Position numbers and translations under genes: made by a program
NCBI GenBank assembly: GCA_002170735.1
Contig: NHIV01000054.1
Coordinates: forward strand, 1-5,113
DNA: 5,113 bases
Source of the DNA: a bacterium TMED198
GTDB taxonomy: Bacteria; Fidelibacterota; Marinisomatia; SCGC-AAA003-L08; D37C17
Reading direction: 5' to 3'
In this document: positions 1-5,113 of the stretch, one piece after another
How the letters are laid out: every line of letters starts with the position of its first letter
Numbering within the stretch: position 1 is the first letter of the stretch
Notes under the pieces: model-generated
What the model was told of the DNA's origin: nothing
The model's database searches: none
The model's input: only the letters and a program-made list of their open reading frames with translations

Positions 1-3000
1 TCTTTGCAAGTCCATCATTTGCAATAACTAAATCAAACTGCGTTGTTGGGTTAAATGGATTGGGATAAGCATCAGACATTGAAAAACGATCAATATTAAT
101 AATCTCAGCTTTTAGGCCACTGCCATTCCAGTCAGACATCAAAACATTGGAAATATCTATCGTACCCTTGTAGTCAAATAGCTTTGTACCACTGTGGCCT
201 GATTTTTTTAAGTCGATAAGAATAATTTTATTTTCACTGTACTCTACTAGCCATCCATCAGGGATTGAGCTCTCAACGATTTCAAAGTTTAAACCTGAAT
301 AATCAATCTCAAGCCCAGCAACCTGAGCATTTGAATTGAAATGAATGCTTGAATCACTTTTTAATACACTGCCAGTTTCTATCGATTCGTTTGAAGCTTT
401 TCCTAGACCTACAATTATATTTACTGTCTGGACAATATCAAGTATATCAATGGCACCATCTGAGTTTAGATCTGCCGCCAGCAGGTCATCTTCTGCGATT
501 CCTAGTACCATGTTTATGATTAATATTACATCCAATATATTTATAATCAGATCATAGTTTGCATCACCTAGTATGAATTCAGGCTCTACATAAACAGGTG
601 GGAATGTAATTTGATCTATCCAGGCACAATCGCTTCCATCAGATACTGAGCTATCTTTATCAAACTCCCATTTAAAAGTATGATTGCCAGCTGACACCGC
701 AAAGGTTTCTTCTGTCCATCCTAGTTCGCCGGCCCAAGATCCTTTCTCTGATCCATCAACATAGAATCTTAGGTAGTCGTAGCTAGCCTCTGATGATACT
801 TTTTTAAAGAAAGAAATTTCACCATCAATTGTAACATCTAGATTTACTGAAATCGATGAACTTTGGCTATCATTAATATCTCCAGATTTGATACTTCCTG
901 ATCCATCAAGTTCATTGGATTCATTTGATTCAATCCAATTGCTGTTTCCCTGAAAGCTCCATTCAAATCCATTGAAGCCATCGGAAAAGTTCTCAGTAAT
1001 TATTCCAATTGGTAGGCTAAGAGAAACTGTATTAGAGAACTCTTCGTTGTTCAGCATTGTTGTAGTAATGACAAAATCAGCAAGCGAGCCTATTGGAGCG
1101 CTTGAACTGATCTGAACAACAACACTTAAGGCTTCTGTGTTATCAATTCCGCTGCTAACTGCACAATCACTTCCACAGTCCCAGTAGTATGCATTTGGGA
1201 AGCTTGAGCTAAGTATATTTACGTAAGGACCTCCTTGAATATCAACAATTGGATAGTTTATTGGTGCGCCTCCATTGTTAGATAAATTAATGGAAAGCTC
1301 TGATGTAGAGCCTGGTGATAAATTGCCTGAAACACTTTCAACCTCAATTACTGGAGAATAGCCAGTCAGGTTAATATTTTGTTCCCAAGATTCATTTCCT
1401 GAATTAATTTGTAATACAAGGTCAATCGGATATTCATTTGGAATATTAGGATTAACCTCAAAGCTGAAGGAGTTGGTTGAAGAAGCAACGGCACCTGAGG
1501 CAACCGTTCCAAATGATTCATTTCCATCAACTATGCTTATGTATGGGCAAGTAGTTGACAAACTAGCTGATACACTAGAAGCCGATTCACTACCAAAGTT
1601 TTCTAGAGAAACAGATAAATTTACAGGACCGTATTGGCTGAATGTAATTACTTCATCAGCTGTTTCAACGGTATAATCATTCACCGCCATAAATGCACCA
1701 TCAGCGCTACCAACTTCAACACTTTGTATGTACGGCTGTTTATTCTGAGCTGTGACTGTAATTTGGGCAGGGCCTCCACTATAGATTGGATCAATCTCTA
1801 GATCAATAGATCCTGATTCGCCAACTAGTCCAGCTCCATGTAGTACTCCGTCCTTGTAAACTGCTACGTATGAATGAGGATCTGCAGAAATAGTGAATGA
1901 GCTTACTCCAACCTGTAGAAAAGGAAGATGGGAAACATTGTTTTCATTTGGAACCCCGTAGTAAGTTGAGAGGGAAGGGTCACCCATAAGGTGATATATT
2001 TCCCAGTAGTAATCAGATAGAGAAGCACCTGCTTCTTGTACAGCTAAGTTACCACCAAGCATAAGAGCGCTATTTACCACTGCCCACATATCTTCATTGC
2101 CTTCGTGGAAGGTTACATCATATGCTCCTGATCCAGTTTGATTGTAGCTTGGATTGGTAGTTATATTACCAGATCCAACGCCCCACCAATAGTCTTCATC
2201 CCAATAGGTAACATCAGATCCTCCAATGTAGCCTATTGCACCCTTGTTTTGAGCTCTGAGTAGAGCCTCTCCAAAGCATTCACCTGTATCAAAAGCATTG
2301 GTCAAGCAACAATTTCCTACCATAAGAGGATATTTGCCATTGTTTGTAAGATTGTTCACATCGCTGTTTGTAAAAGATGGGTCTGCCCATCCTTGTTCAT
2401 ATCCATGAGCTGTATAGTTTACATATCCTGCCCCTTGGCTTATATCGGATCTAATTTGGGATGCAGCACTTCCAGATGCAGGATAGAGATATGTATTTGA
2501 ATATATTCCATGTTCATTATTAAAATAGTATTCAGTCCCATAATTAATTTGTCCATTTCCCCATTGAGATGCAAAGGACCCATCAACTCCTGAGATCATT
2601 ACAACTTCACCTAGGAAAGAGGGATCAGGCATTTCATATCTCTCATATTGAATAGTTTTATTAACTTGAGCCGTCAACTGAGAAGCCGAGTTTGCAGAGA
2701 ACCTTCCGTGAAATACTTCAGGCATGAAGTCTCCTGTATAGCTGGCATAGTTTAAATCTGAAACATGCCCACCGCTGGAGTATGAAGCAGGGACTTGACT
2801 TACATCTCCTGCTAGCAAAACAAAAGATGGAGGAGAAACTCCATCAGCAGGATTGTTGTAAAGGTCTTTTAAAAAGTTCTCAATTGAGCTTGAAGAGGCT
2901 CCAATAGAGTTTGTATAGCCAACAATCACATTGTAACCTTTTTGAGTTTTCCAATCAATAAAGTCACTCAGTGCATTGCTGAAGGAAGCATCAGAAATAA

Positions 3001-3742
3001 TTACATATGTTACTGGATAAGTAATTAGATCATCGCGGTTTAATGGCTCATAATTAGCAAGTTGATTATAAATAGGTTCAAAATATGGTGAATAGTATTT
3101 ATTTTTCAAAGTTTGGGTTTTTTGAATATCTGCACCTTCAAAATGTATATTAAAGTTTAAATTCTTATGTATAATTAAGGAGTTGTTTATAGGGTTATAA
3201 TTAACAGGCTTTACAACAAGGTTGCCTACTCTTAGAGCTCTAAGCATTCCTTGATCTTCAATCACCACAGTTTCACTATCTAAAATGTATTTATTTTTCT
3301 GATATATTGATTCGTTCATTTGAAAGTTAATTGACTCAATACTCTGACTTTTTGAAATGGGAGCCTGAGTTGGGAATACAGTGGAGGAAATGTTGTAGTC
3401 ATCAAGAAAGATTTCTATAGCTTCATCGCTAGTAATATTAATAACTGGGTTTGCATCAGCAGGGATTTCAATTAACCTGTGAATTTCTGGTAGTTCAGGC
3501 TGCCCAACATTTAACGATTTGTGGAAGCCAGGAAGATTTAATCTTACAAAGGTTTTCTCTGAATGATTTTTTGGAGATTCTTCCGTTATAAGTATATCAC
3601 CCAGCTCGATACTTACATTTAAAGTGAATTCATCTTGGATATCGATTTTGAGCTTAGTTAAGTCATTATTGTTTATAATAGTTTGGTTGGCAAAAAGAGC
3701 CGATACAAAGATTGCATTAATTATTATGAATATCTTTCTCAT
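1..3742 (-). CDS. Secreted gingipain-like C25 cysteine protease with dockerin-like repeats and T9SS sorting tail (partial, 3' end off the left edge)
   Basis: This is an exported cysteine endopeptidase of family C25, cut at codon 1247. Residues 1-18 look like a signal peptide (MRK, hydrophobic core, ALFA|N). Residues 19-240 resemble the C25 propeptide (GQPELPEIHRLIEIP; VKPVNYNPINNSL). The catalytic domain spans about 246-593. GYVNYTAHG places the catalytic His at 446, and GNCCLTNAF places the catalytic Cys at 479. The 33-residue spacing equals that of RgpB (His211/Cys244), and CFGEALLRAQ follows as in gingipains. Residues 596-915 are Ig/CARDB-like beta-sandwich repeats. Residues 917-1046 form a jelly-roll, MAM-like module ending AWIDQITF. 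Residues 1059-1113 are two dockerin-like loops, and about 1118-1215 are cohesin-like. AYPNPFNPTT at 1225-1234 opens a type A T9SS sorting domain. The start is the ATG 6 nt after AAGGAG. The frame was checked at many points and no frameshift was seen. Cleavage specificity (Arg, Lys or other) cannot be read from the sequence. Confidence 0.93.
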   Translation of the reverse strand, partial: MRKIFIIINAIFVSALFANQTIINNNDLTKLKIDIQDEFTLNVSIELGDILITEESPKNHSEKTFVRLNLPGFHKSLNVGQPELPEIHRLIEIPADANPVINITSDEAIEIFLDDYNISSTVFPTQAPISKSQSIESINFQMNESIYQKNKYILDSETVVIEDQGMLRALRVGNLVVKPVNYNPINNSLIIHKNLNFNIHFEGADIQKTQTLKNKYYSPYFEPIYNQLANYEPLNRDDLITYPVTYVIISDASFSNALSDFIDWKTQKGYNVIVGYTNSIGASSSSIENFLKDLYNNPADGVSPPSFVLLAGDVSQVPASYSSGGHVSDLNYASYTGDFMPEVFHGRFSANSASQLTAQVNKTIQYERYEMPDPSFLGEVVMISGVDGSFASQWGNGQINYGTEYYFNNEHGIYSNTYLYPASGSAASQIRSDISQGAGYVNYTAHGYEQGWADPSFTNSDVNNLTNNGKYPLMVGNCCLTNAFDTGECFGEALLRAQNKGAIGYIGGSDVTYWDEDYWWGVGSGNITTNPSYNQTGSGAYDVTFHEGNEDMWAVVNSALMLGGNLAVQEAGASLSDYYWEIYHLMGDPSLSTYYGVPNENNVSHLPFLQVGVSSFTISADPHSYVAVYKDGVLHGAGLVGESGSIDLEIDPIYSGGPAQITVTAQNKQPYIQSVEVGSADGAFMAVNDYTVETADEVITFSQYGPVNLSVSLENFGSESASSVSASLSTTCPYISIVDGNESFGTVASGAVASSTNSFSFEVNPNIPNEYPIDLVLQINSGNESWEQNINLTGYSPVIEVESVSGNLSPGSTSELSINLSNNGGAPINYPIVDIQGGPYVNILSSSFPNAYYWDCGSDCAVSSGIDNTEALSVVVQISSSAPIGSLADFVITTTMLNNEEFSNTVSLSLPIGIITENFSDGFNGFEWSFQGNSNWIESNESNELDGSGSIKSGDINDSQSSSISVNLDVTIDGEISFFKKVSSEASYDYLRFYVDGSEKGSWAGELGWTEETFAVSAGNHTFKWEFDKDSSVSDGSDCAWIDQITFPPVYVEPEFILGDANYDLIINILDVILIINMVLGIAEDDLLAADLNSDGAIDILDIVQTVNIIVGLGKASNESIETGSVLKSDSSIHFNSNAQVAGLEIDYSGLNFEIVESSIPDGWLVEYSENKIILIDLKKSGHSGTKLFDYKGTIDISNVLMSDWNGSGLKAEIINIDRFSMSDAYPNPFNPTTQFDLVIANDGLAK

Positions 3743-3748
3743 TATTTT

Positions 3749-3754
3749 CTCCTT
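3749..3754 (-). promoter_or_regulatory. Ribosome binding site AAGGAG of the C25 protease
   Basis: AAGGAG lies 6 nt upstream of the ATG at 3740-3742 on the minus strand. It is the only strong Shine-Dalgarno match before a gene in this window. It fixes the start so that a complete signal peptide is included. Confidence 0.8.
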
Positions 3755-3766
3755 GGATAAAAATTA

Positions 3767-3778
3767 GTTTATATAAAC
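3767..3778. repeat. Perfect 12-bp palindrome upstream of the protease
   Basis: GTTTATATAAAC is a perfect inverted repeat in the 5' untranslated or promoter region, 25 bp before the protease start codon. It could be an operator half-site pair or simply an AT-rich -10 region (TATAAA lies inside it). No regulator can be named from the sequence. Confidence 0.4.
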
Positions 3779-3780
3779 AA

Positions 3781-3808
3781 GTTACAATAAAATTATTTTT
3801 ATTGCAAC
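3781..3808 (-). terminator. Hairpin between ssrA and the protease, possible tmRNA terminator
   Basis: Read on the minus strand, GTTGCAATAAAA and TTTTATTGTAAC form a 12-bp stem around a 4-nt ATAA loop. The single non-Watson-Crick position is a G-U wobble on this strand, but would be an A-C mismatch on the plus strand. The helix is therefore best formed in the transcript that leaves ssrA. It starts about 32 nt after the tmRNA 3' end. The stem is AT-rich and no uninterrupted U tract follows (TTGTTTATA), so it is at best a weak intrinsic terminator. It could instead be a processing or 5' UTR element of the protease mRNA. Confidence 0.45.
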
Positions 3809-3840
3809 CCTCACAATGTTAAAAAATGAAACAAGTTTTG

Positions 3841-4213
3841 TGGAGGCGGTGGGGATCGAACCCACGTCCGAACAAAAAGTACAAACAGCTTCTACATGCG
3901 TAGATTGATTTGTAATTTCATTGCCTTAAATAAAACAATCAAACTTTAAAGCAACAAGCCTGTATGTCCACCTAAATGAACAAGTTTCGTCTTAATTTCA
4001 CAGGCAGAAAGAAAAGACTAGTCTGATTTAATGATACCTCATAAGCTAACTCCAGACAAGTCGGCTAAGAGATAGCCACTAGCTATTAAGCAGCGGCAGC
4101 GTAGCCGTAATCGGCATTTATGTTTTTTCTGTGGATGATTTTCGAGGTAACCATAGATCCTCGGCATGCCACTGAATGTTCTTTAATTGCCCGTCGAAGC
4201 CAAATGCGCCCCC
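3841..4213 (-). ncRNA. ssrA: Transfer-messenger RNA (tmRNA)
   Basis: This is one-piece tmRNA of 373 nt, which with SmpB rescues stalled ribosomes and tags the nascent protein for proteolysis. The 5' end GGGGGCG pairs with the 3' CGCCTCC in a 7-bp acceptor stem with one G-U pair. The hallmark GGCTTCGACGGG follows the 5' strand, and GGCATGCCGAGG lies further in, both close to the E. coli tmRNA. CCGAGG with ACCTCG gives the first pseudoknot stem. The T arm GTGGG-TTCGATC-CCCAC is perfect. After the tag, GGCTA/TAGCC and GTCTG/CAGAC helices fit the downstream stem and pseudoknot region. The discriminator A3841 is followed by CAA, so CCA is not encoded and must be added enzymatically. End points rest on the acceptor pairing. 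Confidence 0.96.
4086..4115 (-). other. tmRNA proteolysis-tag reading frame, probable tag ADYGYAAAA
   Basis: Within ssrA, GCC at 4113-4115 opens a frame GCC GAT TAC GGC TAC GCT GCC GCT GCT TAA, giving A-D-Y-G-Y-A-A-A-A then stop. The Tyr followed by a small hydrophobic Ala-rich end matches known tags such as ANDENYALAA, but the usual ALAA end is AAAA here. GCC is the only G-starting codon near the expected resume position in this frame, and A occupies position -4 as in E. coli. It lies at tmRNA nucleotide 99, somewhat later than the E. coli resume codon near 90. Resumption a few codons earlier (AAC, ATA or AAT) cannot be excluded and would lengthen the tag to N-I-N-A-D and so on. Confidence 0.75.
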
Positions 4214-4289
4214 AATGTGAAAAAGCCGATAAATTTAAAACAATTGGCAACAATAAATGTAATATATTTTTAATAATGAAATGTATTGA

Positions 4290-4317
4290 TTGTAAAATTG
4301 TATTTAAAGTTTATAAT
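4290..4317 (+). promoter_or_regulatory. Sigma-70-like promoter for tRNA-Lys
   Basis: TTGTAA at 4290-4295 and a perfect TATAAT at 4312-4317 are separated by 16 bp. Transcription would begin near 4324, about 20 nt before the tRNA. That fits a short 5' leader removed by RNase P. The surrounding 4214-4344 stretch is very AT-rich and must also hold the ssrA promoter on the other strand, for which I find no convincing pair of hexamers. Confidence 0.55.
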
Positions 4318-4344
4318 TTAGAGTGTTGATTTTTTATAAAAAGT

Positions 4345-4417
4345 GACCCTGTAGCTCAGTCGGTAGAGCAGCACCCTTTTAAGGTGATGGTCGCAGGTTC
4401 GATTCCTGCCGGGGTCA
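4345..4417 (+). tRNA. tRNA-Lys, anticodon UUU
   Basis: This 73-nt tRNA reads AAA and AAG codons. The acceptor GACCCTG pairs with CGGGGTC over 7 bp with one U-G pair. TAGCTCAGTCGGTAGAGC gives a canonical D arm. The anticodon loop CTTTTAA places TTT at 4378-4380. The T arm GCAGG-TTCGATT-CCTGC is perfect, and the discriminator is A. The outermost anticodon-stem pair is a G-A mismatch (4371/4387), leaving four good pairs. The bases after the discriminator are CAA, so CCA is not encoded. The gene is divergent from ssrA and 7 bp from the stop codon of the convergent small gene. Confidence 0.97.
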
Positions 4418-4424
4418 CAAAAGT

Positions 4425-4652
4425 TTAGTAATTCTCTTCTAGAATTATATTGCCGTTGATGTCAAAGTTTTTCCAGTTTCCCGATCTCCTTTGGTTTAAA
4501 TATGAGCCCTTAAGTCTTAAATTTCCATTGTTCCAATAGTACTTTAATGGACCATGAAGTATACCTTCTTTGTAGCTTTTTTCAATTACTGTATATCCTG
4601 TTTTTTTGTTTTTAATCGAGAATTTTCCTTCTCTAACATATTTTTTTTGCAT
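4425..4652 (-). CDS. Small MORN-repeat-variant (YwqK-like) protein, 75 aa
   Basis: The product has no signal peptide or membrane segment and is probably cytosolic. After a basic N-terminal stretch (residues 1-25, many Lys), two tandem repeats of the MORN_2 type are visible. Residues 27-49 carry EGILHGPLKYYWNNG, and residues 51-75 carry SGNWKNFDINGNIILEENY. The spacing follows the family pattern of G-x-x-x-G-x-x-x-x-Y-x-x-x-G. Such proteins are often labelled YwqK-like antitoxins, but that label rests on little biochemistry and no toxin partner lies next to it here. Most family members have more repeats, so this is a short form. The start is well bounded: an in-frame TAG lies five codons upstream (4665-4667), with no other ATG between. 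The only Shine-Dalgarno candidate is a weak AGGA 10 nt upstream. The stop is 7 bp from the convergent tRNA-Lys. Confidence 0.75.
   Translation of the reverse strand: MQKKYVREGKFSIKNKKTGYTVIEKSYKEGILHGPLKYYWNNGNLRLKGSYLNQRRSGNWKNFDINGNIILEENY
4429..4447. repeat. Short inverted repeat after tRNA-Lys
   Basis: TAATTCT and AGAATTA form a 7-bp AT-rich stem with a 5-nt loop, 11 nt after the tRNA and overlapping the last codons of the convergent gene. There is no following T run on the plus strand, so a terminator role for the tRNA transcript is only possible. Confidence 0.25.
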
Positions 4653-4742
4653 ATACGTTAAATCCTAAATTAAATTATTTATTAAACTCACAACGGATGA
4701 AAGATACAAAGGAAATATCGAAAAAAAATTGAGCTCTGTCAC

Positions 4743-4768
4743 AATGAAGGTAATTTTAATTCTTCATT
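4743..4768. repeat. Inverted repeat upstream of the lipoprotein gene
   Basis: AATGAAG and CTTCATT are 7-bp perfect arms separated by 12 bp (GTAATTTTAATT). The element ends 7 bp before a TATAAT at 4776-4781, so it covers the place where a -35 box would lie. An operator role is plausible, and chance in AT-rich DNA is also possible. Confidence 0.35.
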
Positions 4769-4775
4769 AACTTGA

Positions 4776-4781
4776 TATAAT
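4776..4781 (+). promoter_or_regulatory. Possible -10 box for the lipoprotein gene
   Basis: A perfect TATAAT lies 38 bp before the lipoprotein start codon. No convincing -35 hexamer is found at the normal distance; the region instead holds the 4743-4768 inverted repeat. In DNA this AT-rich a lone hexamer is weak evidence. Confidence 0.35.
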
Positions 4782-4819
4782 TTATTAGATTTAATCATAC
4801 ATGAATTACATTTTAATAA

Positions 4820-5113
4820 ATGTTTAGTTGCGCATATAAATATAATCTGTATTTTTTTACTTTAATTTTTCTTCTGGTTTCATGCGCTGAAGATGATTCT
4901 TCAACTAGTCCACTTTCTATTGATGTATATGTTTCCGATCAAAGCTTTATTGATGCTGTAAAAGTTTCGAATAACCTTCAGGATGAAACTTATTTAGACG
5001 GTTGTATTGAGTTTGATTCTGAACTGTATTTTGGAGCAAAAAGAATTAAACGAATTGATTTTAGTGACTATAATGATAAAGATAGTAAAACTATATCAAT
5101 AATTCCTGAAGAA
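4820..5113 (+). CDS. Putative lipoprotein of unknown function (partial, 3' end off the right edge)
   Basis: Ninety-eight codons are visible and the frame is open to the window edge. Residues 10-20 are hydrophobic and lead into LLVSC, a lipobox with Cys22 as the likely lipidated residue. AEDDSS follows, an acidic serine-containing linker as in many exported lipoproteins of this group. The n-region is short and carries a single Lys (residue 7), which is weak for a signal peptide. The mature part begins PLSIDVYVSDQSF and continues with mixed beta-like and acidic sequence; I recognise no domain. A stop codon (TAA, 4817-4819) directly precedes the ATG, so this is the earliest possible start. No Shine-Dalgarno sequence is present upstream. 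It is divergent from the small MORN-like gene. It could be a surface or periplasmic anchored protein, but its role cannot be stated. Confidence 0.75.
   Translation, partial: MFSCAYKYNLYFFTLIFLLVSCAEDDSSTSPLSIDVYVSDQSFIDAVKVSNNLQDETYLDGCIEFDSELYFGAKRIKRIDFSDYNDKDSKTISIIPEE

Larger units (their letters stand above)
4653..4819. other. Divergent AT-rich intergenic region
   Basis: This stretch separates the minus-strand MORN-like gene from the plus-strand lipoprotein gene and must hold both promoters. Besides the inverted repeat and the TATAAT described separately, it contains an A8 run near 4721-4728. An ATG at 4801 opens only eight codons before a TAG. I see no RNA gene in it. Confidence 0.6.

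Noticed and set aside
345..557. Plus-strand open frame of 70 codons
   Set aside because: It lies wholly antisense to the dockerin-like part of the C25 protease, which is strongly supported. The product has no recognisable features and there is no ribosome binding site.
1473..1676. Plus-strand open frame of 67 codons
   Set aside because: It is antisense to the beta-sandwich region of the protease, and its product looks like a by-product of that coding strand.
4120..4329. Plus-strand open frame of 69 codons
   Set aside because: Its first half is antisense to the 5' part of ssrA and its second half covers the AT-rich promoter region of tRNA-Lys. The translated sequence is low-complexity and unlike a protein.
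4343..4419. Longer tRNA with acceptor stem starting at GTGACCC
   Set aside because: GT before and AC after the tRNA extend the helix by two pairs, but the conserved T8 and D arm require the acceptor to be the 7 nt from 4345. The extra pairs belong to the precursor.
4425..4652. Toxin-antitoxin module based on the YwqK antitoxin label
   Set aside because: No toxin-like gene is adjacent on the same strand; the neighbours are a convergent tRNA and a divergent lipoprotein. The antitoxin name for MORN-variant proteins is not sufficient evidence.
4801..4827. ATG at 4801 as an earlier start for the lipoprotein
   Set aside because: That frame reaches TAG after eight codons and is not the frame of the lipoprotein, whose own frame has TAA directly before the ATG at 4820.
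1..5113. CRISPR array, insertion sequence or integrase-linked island
   Set aside because: No regularly spaced direct repeats, transposase-like or integrase-like coding sequence, or duplicated tRNA 3' end was seen on either strand.

Overview
The window comes from an AT-rich bacterial genome, most likely a member of the Bacteroidota/FCB group. The best guess is a marine Marinimicrobia-like (SAR406) lineage. The main reason is the large secreted protease: its C-terminal motif AYPNPFNPTT is characteristic of type IX secretion (T9SS) cargo and is especially common in that group. Weak or absent Shine-Dalgarno sites in front of the two right-hand genes, together with RNA genes that lack an encoded CCA end, fit the same picture. 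This taxonomic call is inference; no ribosomal RNA or other marker is present.

Layout. Positions 1-3742 (minus strand) hold the first 1247 codons of one very large gene, cut by the left edge. It encodes a gingipain-type (family C25) cysteine protease with a signal peptide, propeptide, catalytic domain (His446/Cys479), several beta-sandwich modules, a dockerin-like repeat pair, a cohesin-like module and the start of the T9SS sorting tail. A 98-bp spacer with a long hairpin and a 12-bp palindrome separates it from the tmRNA gene ssrA (3841-4213, minus), which encodes a probable proteolysis tag ADYGYAAAA. A 131-bp AT-rich divergent region with a good promoter leads to a plus-strand tRNA-Lys(UUU) at 4345-4417. 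Convergent to that tRNA and 7 bp away is a small minus-strand gene (4425-4652) for a two-repeat, MORN-like (YwqK-type) protein. A 167-bp divergent intergenic region follows, then the first 98 codons of a plus-strand lipoprotein gene (from 4820) that runs off the right edge.

Functional reading. There is no obvious single operon. The protease is a stand-alone exported enzyme, probably used for degrading extracellular protein. ssrA and tRNA-Lys are housekeeping translation genes transcribed away from each other. The MORN-like protein and the lipoprotein are divergent, small or partial, and of unknown role. I see no CRISPR array, insertion sequence, integrase or phage gene. I found no clear undescribed system; the points most worth checking are the multi-module architecture of the protease, the tmRNA tag and the intergenic hairpins.
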